The translations under genes and the position numbers were made by a program. DNA of 64,000 nucleotides from Actibacterium lipolyticum (GTDB taxonomy: Bacteria > Pseudomonadota > Alphaproteobacteria > Rhodobacterales > Rhodobacteraceae), in NCBI RefSeq assembly GCF_900184935.1, contig NZ_FXYE01000005.1:51938-115937 (forward strand), in the 5' to 3' direction. The notes below the pieces were generated by a model, which worked only from the letters and a program-made list of their open reading frames with translations, was not told the DNA's origin and made no database searches. Positions 53,329 to 61,511 of the stretch are shown piece after piece (within the stretch, counting starts at the first letter, position 1; each line of letters begins with the position of its first letter).

Positions 53329-53820
53329 ATGAAAACGACCTGTGACCTACATGATGAATTCGGCGCATTGCTAGAGGTTTTGCCCTTTGGGCTGACCTCG
53401 TACGGGGGGAAGGCGCGGTTTGCCGGGCGGGTCGAAACCGTCAAATGCTTCGAAGACAACAGCCGCATGAAAGAGCTGTCCCAGACCGATGGCAAAGGCC
53501 GCGTTTTGGTGGTGGATGCGGGCGGTTCGGTGCGCAACGCCGTGATGGGCGACATGATCGCAGGGGCCTTCGTTGAAAACGGCTGGGCGGGCATGGTGAT
53601 CTGGGGCGCGGTGCGCGACGTGCAGGAATTGCGCAACCTGCCCATCGGCGTTCTGGCCCTTGGCCACATCCCCCGCCCCGGCAAACGCCGCGACGATGGC
53701 CAGATCGGGATCGAGGTTCGCTTGGGCGAATGCCGCATTACCCCCGGCGCGTACCTGATTGCCGATGAAGAAGGCGCCGTGGTTCTGCCAAAAGACCACC
53801 CCGCCCCCGACATGGGCTGA
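53329..53820 (+). CDS. RraA-like aldolase (HMG/CHA aldolase type)
   Basis: 163 residues from the ATG at 53329 with a perfect ribosome-binding site (GAAGGAGG). The sequence parallels E. coli RraA (FGL/FSN region, TVKCFEDNS, GRVLVVDAGGSVR, GAVRDVQEL). Unlike E. coli RraA, it keeps the Arg-Asp pair (R96-D97) that metal-dependent 4-hydroxy-4-methyl-2-oxoglutarate/4-carboxy-4-hydroxy-2-oxoadipate aldolases need. It may therefore split a branched oxo-acid to pyruvate plus oxaloacetate or pyruvate. It lies between TauE and the convergent dehydrogenase gene. Confidence 0.85.
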   Translation: MKTTCDLHDEFGALLEVLPFGLTSYGGKARFAGRVETVKCFEDNSRMKELSQTDGKGRVLVVDAGGSVRNAVMGDMIAGAFVENGWAGMVIWGAVRDVQELRNLPIGVLALGHIPRPGKRRDDGQIGIEVRLGECRITPGAYLIADEEGAVVLPKDHPAPDMG

Positions 53821-53827
53821 GCACGCA

Positions 53828-54805
53828 TTAACCCGCGTCCCAAACCTCGGGGTTGATCATGTTGGTCGGCCCCCCGGCGGCAAAGGCGTTGATCTGGTCA
53901 TAGATCTCGCCGAACTGCATATCCAACTCGTCTTCGGTGACGAACCCGATATGGGGCGTGGCGATGATGGACGGGTGGTTGATCAGCGGGTCGTTCGGGT
54001 CTGTCAGCGGTTCTTGGTCGTAAACGTCCACTGCCGCGCGCCCCGGATGGCCGTTGTTCAGCGCCGCCAGCAACGCACCCGGCGCAACCAGCCCCGCGCG
54101 CGAGGTATTGATAAAGCTGGCCGAAGGTTTCATCGCCGCCAGATCGTCGGGCGTAATGATGCCGCGCGTGGCTGCGTTCATACGCAGATGCACGGAAACG
54201 AAATCGCTTTCGCCAAAGAACGCGGCGCGCGATGGCGCAACCTCTTCGCCCGCGGCGGCGGCACGGGCGCGCCCTTCGTCAGAGCCCCACCACCAAACGC
54301 GCATTCCGAACGCTTTGGCATAGATGGCGACCTGTTTGCCGATCCGCCCGTATCCGTAAAGGCCCAACCGACGCCCGGCCAGCGTTTGACCAACGCCAAG
54401 CTGCCAGTTGCCCGCCCGCAGGTTCGCCATCTGCTGTGGGATCTGCCGCGCCGAGGCAAGCATCAGCCCGAACGTCAGCTCGGACGCCGCAACCGAAGGC
54501 CCTGCCGCCGACATGTTCGAACTTAGCAACACGCCATTGGCGGTGCAGGCTGGCACATCCACATGCGGATAAACACTGCGCTGACTGATCAGTTTCAGCC
54601 CCGGCAGGCGCGCCAACAACGGCGCGGTGATCGCCGTGCGTTCGCGAAACAGGACAAGCGCATCGGCATCCGCCAAACGGTCGGCCAGCACGTCAATATC
54701 TTCGACGTGATCGTTCCAGATGGTCACATCATGGCCGTTTAGCCGTTGAAAGCTGGGCAAGGCGCGCAGCGTGTCAAACCAGTCGTCTAGAATATGAACC
54801 TTCAT
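53828..54805 (-). CDS. D-2-hydroxyacid dehydrogenase (NAD-dependent)
   Basis: 325 residues. Rossmann motif GLYGYGRIGKQVAIYAKAFG; catalytic residues in NTSRAGLVA (Arg), DVYDQEPL (Glu) and ATPHIGFVTEDELD (His). The family interconverts D-2-hydroxyacids and 2-oxo acids. It is the last gene of the tctC-tctAB-prpF-ThDP operon, 9 bp after the ThDP-enzyme gene. The substrate is unknown. The (S)-sulfolactate dehydrogenase SlcC belongs to the same superfamily, but no sulfo-lyase gene is present. Confidence 0.9.
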   Translation of the reverse strand: MKVHILDDWFDTLRALPSFQRLNGHDVTIWNDHVEDIDVLADRLADADALVLFRERTAITAPLLARLPGLKLISQRSVYPHVDVPACTANGVLLSSNMSAAGPSVAASELTFGLMLASARQIPQQMANLRAGNWQLGVGQTLAGRRLGLYGYGRIGKQVAIYAKAFGMRVWWWGSDEGRARAAAAGEEVAPSRAAFFGESDFVSVHLRMNAATRGIITPDDLAAMKPSASFINTSRAGLVAPGALLAALNNGHPGRAAVDVYDQEPLTDPNDPLINHPSIIATPHIGFVTEDELDMQFGEIYDQINAFAAGGPTNMINPEVWDAG

Positions 54806-54814
54806 CGCGTTTCC

Positions 54815-56464
54815 CTAATGCGCTTTGCCGGACCAATGCGAACGGCGCACGACCGGGCTTATCACTTGATCCGAGATTGGCACATCCCATACCGCCGCCC
54901 CGCCATCTTTGGCAAAATCGGCCACCATATCGGGCAGCGCGGACAGGTCGGTCAGGGTTTTACCCCCGGCCCCAAACCCGCGCGCAATCGCGGCCAGATC
55001 GGTGCGGCCAAACACAGCACCTTCGTCCGATATGCCTTCGGCGCGCAGTTTGTGAATTTCCGACCCATAGGCCCCATCGTTCAGCACAACAATCAGGATG
55101 TTCAGCTTGTGACGAACGATGGTTTCCAGTTCTTGCACATGCATCAACAGGCTTCCGTCGCCGTCAAACATCACGGTCGGCACGTCGGGCCGCGCGGCGG
55201 CCACACCCATCGCAAAGGAAATCCCGTTGCCGATGGCCCCGAATTCGCGGATCGTCAGAAACTCTTCATACGGGCGGCCGGGCATTTGGGCGAAGAAATA
55301 CGAACAATGGCCCGAGCTGTTGACCAACTGCCACCCCTGCGGGATCGCCGCGTTCAGGGCCTGAACCACCGCGCGCGGGTCGTGAAGGCCCGGTTCAATC
55401 TCAAACTCGGCGCTATCGGCGGGGGTGGTTTTGATGCGTTCGGCCAAGGCATCGCTGCGCCATTCGGCCGGGCGCACCGGAATCGCGGCGGTCAGCGCCT
55501 CAACCCCCAACCGGGCATCGGCGCGCAGGTGCATCTGCGCCGCCACGCGGCCTTGCGAAACGCTGATCGGGTCCAGATCAATCTGAAGAACCTTCGCGTT
55601 CGGCCATAACCGCCCCGCATCGGCGTTATGGCTGGCCAAAGAAGTGCCGACCCCGATAACGAGGTCGGCTTCCCCAAAACAATCGCGAGAGACACCGGAA
55701 GAGAAACCCCCAGCGATTCCTATGGAAAACGGGTCATCGTGAAACAGCCCACGCGCGGGCAAAGTGGTCGCCAACAGGCCATCACAGGCCTGTGCCAACG
55801 CGCGGCACGCTGGGCCAGCGCCCGCCGCAACGGCGCCCATTCCGGCCATCACAACCACGCGCCGCGCCGCGCCAACGACGCCCGCGATCCGTGCCAGATC
55901 ATCGGGGTTTGGCGGCACCGGGCCGGTTTCAGGCACCAACGTGGCCGACGGCGGCGGCAAATCAACCGCGCCTTCCCAGTCACGCTCTTGCAGGTCGAAC
56001 GGAATGCCCAGAACCACCGGGCGCTGTTCGCGCGTGGCTTGGGCAAAGGCATCGCGAATGGCAATCGGCATCCGCGCGGGCCAGTGCAGGCTGTGATAGG
56101 CGGCGCCGGTGGCTGTGACGAACGGGGCCTGATCAATCGCCTGATTGTACCACCCCGATTTCAGGGGCGGTTCGCCCGCCAAAATCACCATCGGAATGCC
56201 CGCCCGCACGGCGGCGGGAAGGGCTGTCATCAACTGGGTCAGGCCGGGGCCGCACGTTACTGTGGCCACGCCGGTTTCACCAGATTTCCGGGCATAGGCC
56301 ATCGCCGCCGCCACCGCGCAATGTTCGTGCCTGACATAAATCATCCGGCAGCCACCTTCGGCCAGACGGGTGGCGAAATGCATGTTCGCATCCCCCAACA
56401 GGGCAAAGCATGTGCCAACCCCTTCTTGGCGGAAACCTTGCGCTAATATGTCAAAACACTTCAT
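54815..56464 (-). CDS. ThDP-dependent decarboxylase/acetolactate-synthase-like enzyme
   Basis: 549 residues. The N-terminal domain has the activating glutamate E47 flanked by histidines (VRHEHCAVAAAMAYAR). The central domain is a Rossmann-like fold (GVGTSLASHNADAG). The C-terminal domain has the diphosphate/Mg motif starting GDGSLLMHVQELE and ending LNDGAYGSE. The mix is closest to acetolactate-synthase or benzoylformate-decarboxylase-like enzymes. It probably acts on a 2-oxo acid produced by the neighbouring isomerase/aldolase/dehydrogenase. It starts 3 bp after the prpF-like gene. Confidence 0.88.
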   Translation of the reverse strand: MKCFDILAQGFRQEGVGTCFALLGDANMHFATRLAEGGCRMIYVRHEHCAVAAAMAYARKSGETGVATVTCGPGLTQLMTALPAAVRAGIPMVILAGEPPLKSGWYNQAIDQAPFVTATGAAYHSLHWPARMPIAIRDAFAQATREQRPVVLGIPFDLQERDWEGAVDLPPPSATLVPETGPVPPNPDDLARIAGVVGAARRVVVMAGMGAVAAGAGPACRALAQACDGLLATTLPARGLFHDDPFSIGIAGGFSSGVSRDCFGEADLVIGVGTSLASHNADAGRLWPNAKVLQIDLDPISVSQGRVAAQMHLRADARLGVEALTAAIPVRPAEWRSDALAERIKTTPADSAEFEIEPGLHDPRAVVQALNAAIPQGWQLVNSSGHCSYFFAQMPGRPYEEFLTIREFGAIGNGISFAMGVAAARPDVPTVMFDGDGSLLMHVQELETIVRHKLNILIVVLNDGAYGSEIHKLRAEGISDEGAVFGRTDLAAIARGFGAGGKTLTDLSALPDMVADFAKDGGAAVWDVPISDQVISPVVRRSHWSGKAH

Positions 56465-56467
56465 CGC

Positions 56468-57550
56468 TTAGCCCTTCTTTGCGGCGGGAACGCACACCTC
56501 GCCCTGCGCCAACAGGCGCGCGGTGCGGGTGACGCCCGCCGACAGAAATTCAAACCCGTTAGAGCGGTCAAATTTCACCCGAACCTCCATCGTGCCCATG
56601 GGGTGTTCGATCAAAATGGTGGCTGGCGATGCCCCCGCGTCCCGCGCGATTCCTTCGGCCACCGTTCCCGGTGCCAAGGCGCAAGCGGCAAGGCATTGTG
56701 ACCCTGTTACAGCCAAAGTCGGGTGCGTCGTCCACGGCATGAAGTAGCGCGCACAAAAATGCCCCCCGTTCATAGGCGGCGCGATCAGCCCGATTTTCGG
56801 CACCACGCTTTTGGTCACATCGCCAAGCCCCATCCGGCGGCCTGCTTCCAGCCTGATCGCCTCCATGCGTTTGAACAGGTCGGGCATGGCATCCAGTTCG
56901 TCTTGGGTTTCGGTGCCGCTAAGCCCAAAATCCGCCGCGCGGGCGATCATCATCGGCATGGCGACATCAACGCAAGAAACCTCGACCCCGTCGATGTCTT
57001 CCTTGGCATGGCCGGTGGGGAACATTTTGCCGGTGCGTGACCCCACGACCTCTAGAAAGTTCAGCGCCACGGGGGCGGCGGTGCCGGGCACGCCGTCGAT
57101 CGCCTCGTCCCCGGAATAATCCACGGCGCCGTTTGGGGTCTGAACCTCTGCTTCGACCAAAGCGCCGGTATTAACGGCCCTGATCCGAACCGAGGTCACA
57201 TCCCCCGTCACCGGAACCAGCCCCATTTCAATCGCCGCGGGCCCAACCCCAACAAGGATGTTGCCGCAGGTGGGCGTGTAATCGACCAGCCGTTCATCCA
57301 CCCCCACTTGCGCGAAGAAATAGTTCACATCCGCATCGTTGGTTTCACTGCGCGACAGCATCGCCACCTTATTGGTCACCGCGTTGCCGCCGCCGATCCC
57401 GTCGATGTTGCGCGGATTGCCCGCGCCGACGACGGCCAGCAACACCTCGGTCAGCTCTTCCCGGTCTTCGGGCAGGTCCGCCGCGTTGAAATACGGCCCG
57501 CGCGAGGTTCCGCCCCGCATGAAAAGGAAAGGTATCTTGCGCTGTATCAT
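56468..57550 (-). CDS. PrpF-family isomerase (4-oxalomesaconate tautomerase-like)
   Basis: 360 residues from the ATG at 57550, overlapping the tctA stop (ATGA). Diaminopimelate-epimerase-like fold; key features are FLFMRGGTSRGPYF, NIDGIGGGNAVTNKVAML, the catalytic cysteine C95 in YTPTCGNILVGVG, and GSQCLAACAL. Relatives are PrpF (2-methylaconitate isomerase) and GalD (4-oxalomesaconate tautomerase), both acting on unsaturated tricarboxylates. That matches a Tct-type importer in the same operon. Exact substrate unknown. Confidence 0.9.
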   Translation of the reverse strand: MIQRKIPFLFMRGGTSRGPYFNAADLPEDREELTEVLLAVVGAGNPRNIDGIGGGNAVTNKVAMLSRSETNDADVNYFFAQVGVDERLVDYTPTCGNILVGVGPAAIEMGLVPVTGDVTSVRIRAVNTGALVEAEVQTPNGAVDYSGDEAIDGVPGTAAPVALNFLEVVGSRTGKMFPTGHAKEDIDGVEVSCVDVAMPMMIARAADFGLSGTETQDELDAMPDLFKRMEAIRLEAGRRMGLGDVTKSVVPKIGLIAPPMNGGHFCARYFMPWTTHPTLAVTGSQCLAACALAPGTVAEGIARDAGASPATILIEHPMGTMEVRVKFDRSNGFEFLSAGVTRTARLLAQGEVCVPAAKKG

Positions 57551-59562
57551 TTGAATGGCCACGGCATATCGATGAACTCCTGTAACAGCCCCGGCGGGAA
57601 ATCCCGGTTCAGGGTGCTGGCGACGAAACACATTCCGGCAATGCCCGCGGCCGTCAGCAAAGCAGAGCGCGCCCAGCTAAGCCCCGCGCGGATGCGGAAG
57701 AAGGTGATAAGGAAAAGCATCAGCGCCAGGATGAACCCCAACAGCGATGACAGGACCAACAGCGCGCCAAACCACGACAGCGTAGCCCACAGCCCATGGG
57801 CCGCATCGCCGTCATCGCCAGCGGTTTCACGGTCTGCGAAAATCGGGTCGTCTTCGGGGGCGCGCATCATGCGGATCAGCAACAGCACCAGCGCGATGAT
57901 CCCCACGGTGCCAACCGTCAGCGGAAAGATTTTATCCGACGTCAGATCGATCAGCGCGGCGTTGATCCATGCGGTGACCGTATAGGCCAGCATCAGCAGC
58001 AAGAAGATAACCGGAGCCCGCTTTTTGCCAGACACAACCGGCCCTTCGGTCGGCATCTGCTTGGAATGGCGCAGCCCCAAAACGACCGAGATGATCGTCA
58101 GAACCACAATCCCAATCACGATGGGCGACGCGACATATTCCAACCCGACATCCATCCCTTTGCGGAACTTGAACGTCGCGATCTGATGGGCGTTGTTCGA
58201 AAAATTCTCGGCCTGACTGGATAGGACAAAACCAATCAGAAACGCCGGGCGCGACCAATCGAACCGGCGCAGAAAGATGCCCAACAGGCCAATCGCGAAC
58301 AGGGTCACCAAATCGCCCAGCGACTGACGCGATTGGAACGCGGCGAAAGAAATCATCATGAACAGGAACGGCGCCAACAACGTAAAGCGGATCGTCGTTA
58401 GCCGCGAAATCGGGCCAGACAGCGCAATACAAAGCCCCGCCCCCACCACGTTCGCCAAGGCCAGCGACCACACCACCGTATAGGTCACGTCCAGATCGTT
58501 CTGAATCATCTGCGGGCCCGCGTTAAAGCCCAGCAGGCCAAGCCCGCCGATGAAAATCGCCATCGACCCAGAACCGGGGATGCCGAAGATCAGCGTCGGC
58601 ACCAGCCCGCCGCCCTCTTTCGCGTTGTTAGAGCTTTCAGGCCCAACCACGCCGCGCACGTCACCCTTGCCAAAGCCGGATTTGTCTTTGGCGGTTTGAA
58701 CCGTGTGGCCATAGGCGATCCAATCCACGACAGACCCGCCAAGGCCGGGGATCACGCCCACGACAACGCCGATCACGGCGCACCGCACACTTAGCCACCG
58801 GTTTTCAAACCAGTCGCGCACGCCCTGCGCCCAACCCGCGCCCAGTTGCGAACCCCGCGCGATGGATTGATCCTGACGCAGCAGGCTGATGATTTCGGGA
58901 ACCGCAAAGATGCCAAGGCCAACGATGACCAGCTTGATGCCGTCCGTCAGATAGGGAATGTCATATGTCGCCATGCGAAGGCTGCCGCCGGCGCCGGCCT
59001 CGCCAATGGTGCCGACAAGCAGGCCCAGACAGGCCGCCGCAACACCCTTAAGCGGCAAAGTCCCCGCAAGGATGGCCACCATCGACAGGCCCAAAAGGGT
59101 AATCGCCAACATCTCGGGCGTGCCAAAGGCAAGCACAAGGGGCCGCGCCACAAGGATCAAACCGGTCAGAACCGTCGCGCCGAACAACCCGCCAAACAGC
59201 GATGATGCGAACGCCGCCGCAAGCGCGCGCGCTGCTTCGCCTTTTCGCGCCATCGGGAACCCGTCAAGCACCGTGGCCTGACTGGCCGATGATCCGGGAA
59301 TGCCCATCAACACCGATGCAAACGTGTCAGAGGTTGGCACCACCGCGACCAAACCCACCATCAGCGCAAGGCCGGAAACGGGATCCATCCCGAACATAAA
59401 AGGCAGCACCAGCGACAGGCCCGCGATACCCCCAAGGCCGGGAAACACCCCAACCGAAAGGCCAAGCAGAACGCCCAGAACCAGATACATGATCTGCGCA
59501 GGCTGAAGGATTAAGGCAAACGCCTCCTGCAGCGCGGGAAGCGCCGTGACGAGAGTGTCCAT
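57547..59562 (-). CDS. tctA: Tripartite tricarboxylate transporter permease, TctA-TctB fusion
   Basis: 671 residues from the ATG at 59562, while TctA alone is about 500. Residues 1 to about 500 are TctA with its two sodium/substrate signatures (GVFPGLGGIAGLSLVLPF near residue 38, and GVIPGLGGSVVDWIAYGHTV) and SNNAKEGGGLVPTLIFGIPGSGSMA. The last ~150 residues carry four membrane helices like TctB. No separate tctB exists, so the fusion replaces it. It lies 65 bp after tctC. Confidence 0.92.
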   Translation of the reverse strand: MDTLVTALPALQEAFALILQPAQIMYLVLGVLLGLSVGVFPGLGGIAGLSLVLPFMFGMDPVSGLALMVGLVAVVPTSDTFASVLMGIPGSSASQATVLDGFPMARKGEAARALAAAFASSLFGGLFGATVLTGLILVARPLVLAFGTPEMLAITLLGLSMVAILAGTLPLKGVAAACLGLLVGTIGEAGAGGSLRMATYDIPYLTDGIKLVIVGLGIFAVPEIISLLRQDQSIARGSQLGAGWAQGVRDWFENRWLSVRCAVIGVVVGVIPGLGGSVVDWIAYGHTVQTAKDKSGFGKGDVRGVVGPESSNNAKEGGGLVPTLIFGIPGSGSMAIFIGGLGLLGFNAGPQMIQNDLDVTYTVVWSLALANVVGAGLCIALSGPISRLTTIRFTLLAPFLFMMISFAAFQSRQSLGDLVTLFAIGLLGIFLRRFDWSRPAFLIGFVLSSQAENFSNNAHQIATFKFRKGMDVGLEYVASPIVIGIVVLTIISVVLGLRHSKQMPTEGPVVSGKKRAPVIFLLLMLAYTVTAWINAALIDLTSDKIFPLTVGTVGIIALVLLLIRMMRAPEDDPIFADRETAGDDGDAAHGLWATLSWFGALLVLSSLLGFILALMLFLITFFRIRAGLSWARSALLTAAGIAGMCFVASTLNRDFPPGLLQEFIDMPWPFK

Positions 59563-59627
59563 TTTTGATGATCCGTCGAAGGGCCTTCCGCGCAATCACA
59601 CACGCGGAAGACACGTTTCAGGTAAAG

Positions 59628-60719
59628 TTACTTCAGCGACACGCCATATGTGTCCAGAAGCCATTTTTTGACGAAATCTTTCGCCTCGGCCGGAACTTCG
59701 GTGCCAAGCTTAAGCATCGATTGAGCCGTATCGCCGGTCATCTGCGGGTACACACCCAACGTGTTCTCGCTTAGCTCTTTGAAATCGGCCCGTGCGGTCA
59801 CTTCGTTGAAGGCTGCGGTATAAGTGTCGATCGCGTCTTGATCCGCACCTTGGGGCAAGAACACCATCTTTTGCACCGGGAACCCGGCAATAAAGAAGGC
59901 TTTCCATGCTTCCCACGCGTCGCCGCTGGTTTCACAGCTTGGCGTTGCTTCGCAGATTTCCTTGAACGTCGGGATGTCAGGGAATGTCGGGTCGCGCACG
60001 ATATTGCCGTCCGCATCCAAAGCGCCCCATGTCATCAACGGCACAGCATGGCCTGCTTCGACCAGCGGAACCACGGATTTCAGATAAGCAGCCGAAGTTT
60101 GGTAATCGATGTTGGCTTCGCCACGTTCGAACATCAGGCGGCCATCGCCGCGACCTTTGATGCCGAAGACAGGCTCGACCGACATGCCCAGCATTTCCCA
60201 GCCAAGCAGCGGAACAAGGTCAAGCCGCGTCGCGCCCTGGCTGCCCCAGATAAAGTCTGTGTCTTGCAGGCCGGTCGCATCCAGCCCGTTCATCTTGCCC
60301 GCCAGATCAGGTGGCAGGAACGCAACGCCGCCGGTGCCCGACGCCAGAACGACATTCCAGTCGCCGTATTCGTATTTCACCCGCGGATCATCCAGCAGAT
60401 ACGGGAATTGCGTCGACCCGGAAGAGCCGAAAATCAGCGTGCCTTCGCTATCGCTGTAGTCTTGGCTTTGGAACCAGTTCGCGCCCTTGGTCGAACCCGC
60501 ACCCGGCATGTATTTCACAACGACCGTGGGGTTGCCTGGCAACGCTTCACTCAGCAGGGGCGCGTAAAAGTTCGCCCAGCGTGCAGACCCGCCTGTTTCA
60601 GAAAACGGAATAACAAAATCAACCGTTTTACCCGTCAGATCCAACGACAAAGCCGCCGATCCCGTTAACGAACATGCAAGCGCCACCGACGCGGCAAGCG
60701 CCGTGTTTTTCGTGTTCAT
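59628..60719 (-). CDS. tctC: Tripartite tricarboxylate transporter substrate-binding protein (TctC type)
   Basis: 363 residues, longer than the usual ~325. Signal peptide ends near ALS-LD (residue 25). TctC/Bug features are VDFVIPFSETGGSARWANFYAPLL, NPTVVVKYMPGAGSTKGANWF and SGSTQFPYLL. Compared with the common VPFPPGG-type loop, this one is a divergent branch, suggesting an unusual ligand. It is transcribed divergently from tctDE across 117 bp. Confidence 0.88.
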   Translation of the reverse strand: MNTKNTALAASVALACSLTGSAALSLDLTGKTVDFVIPFSETGGSARWANFYAPLLSEALPGNPTVVVKYMPGAGSTKGANWFQSQDYSDSEGTLIFGSSGSTQFPYLLDDPRVKYEYGDWNVVLASGTGGVAFLPPDLAGKMNGLDATGLQDTDFIWGSQGATRLDLVPLLGWEMLGMSVEPVFGIKGRGDGRLMFERGEANIDYQTSAAYLKSVVPLVEAGHAVPLMTWGALDADGNIVRDPTFPDIPTFKEICEATPSCETSGDAWEAWKAFFIAGFPVQKMVFLPQGADQDAIDTYTAAFNEVTARADFKELSENTLGVYPQMTGDTAQSMLKLGTEVPAEAKDFVKKWLLDTYGVSLK

Positions 60720-60836
60720 AATTTCCTCCCATAACTACGGCACTGTCCCGCGCCGCATCCTCCGGGGCAACATCCTCTTGCCCGATTTGAACAAGTTAAG
60801 TTACGAACCTTGCATGAACCTTTCGTCAGGAATTTT

Positions 60837-61511
60837 ATGCGCATCGCCATAATCGAAGACAACGAAAGCATCGCCAAAGGCATTGCTTACCGACTGGAAG
60901 ATCGCGGCCATGCCACTGATATCATTGACGAAGGTATCTGCGCCGATGAATTCCTGCGTGACGACAAAAATGACCTGATTATCCTTGATATCAACCTGCC
61001 CGGAATGGACGGTTTGGCGATTCTTCGTGCCCTGCGTCGGCGCGACGATCACCGGCCCGTGCTGCTGCTGACCGCCAAGTCCGATATTTCTGACCGTGTC
61101 GCCGGGCTTGATGCGGGGGCCGACGATTATCTTGTGAAGCCCTTTGAGATGGACGAGCTGGAGGCCCGAGTGCGCGCCCTGTCCCGCCGCCGCGCGCAAT
61201 CCATCGAAGATGTGATAACCCTTGGCGCGATCACCTTTCACCCCGGCACGCGCGAGGCGTTTGTGAACGATGCCCCCCTTGCCCTGCCCCGGCGCGAGGT
61301 CGCCGTGCTTGAGGCCCTGTTGGCCGCCCGCGCCCGCGTTGTGCCCAAGGCCGATCTGCTGGAACATCTGTACGGAACCGGCGCCGCAGTCGAAGACAGC
61401 GCGATCGAGGTGCATATCTCTCGGCTACGCAAAAAGCTGGCCCCGCTTGGGCTGGATATCAAAACCCACCGTGGCTTGGGCTATTCCCTGATCGAAGGTG
61501 ACCGGCCTTGA
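60837..61511 (+). CDS. tctD: Response regulator (TctD type, OmpR family)
   Basis: 224 residues from the ATG at 60837. Receiver domain with phospho-acceptor D51 (LIILDINLPGMDG), LLTAKSD and LVKPFEMDELEARV; C-terminal OmpR winged helix (AIEVHISRLRKKLAPLGLDIKTHRGLGY). Divergent from tctC, it is expected to activate the transporter operon when the ligand is sensed. The stop overlaps the kinase ATG (TGATG). Confidence 0.92.
   Translation: MRIAIIEDNESIAKGIAYRLEDRGHATDIIDEGICADEFLRDDKNDLIILDINLPGMDGLAILRALRRRDDHRPVLLLTAKSDISDRVAGLDAGADDYLVKPFEMDELEARVRALSRRRAQSIEDVITLGAITFHPGTREAFVNDAPLALPRREVAVLEALLAARARVVPKADLLEHLYGTGAAVEDSAIEVHISRLRKKLAPLGLDIKTHRGLGYSLIEGDRP

Noticed and set aside
52538..56464. 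Sulfolactate degradation locus (SlcC, sulfopyruvate decarboxylase, TauE)
   Set aside because: The enzyme superfamilies match loosely, but no SuyAB sulfo-lyase or Xsc is present and the ThDP enzyme is not of the ComDE type; kept only as a substrate to test.
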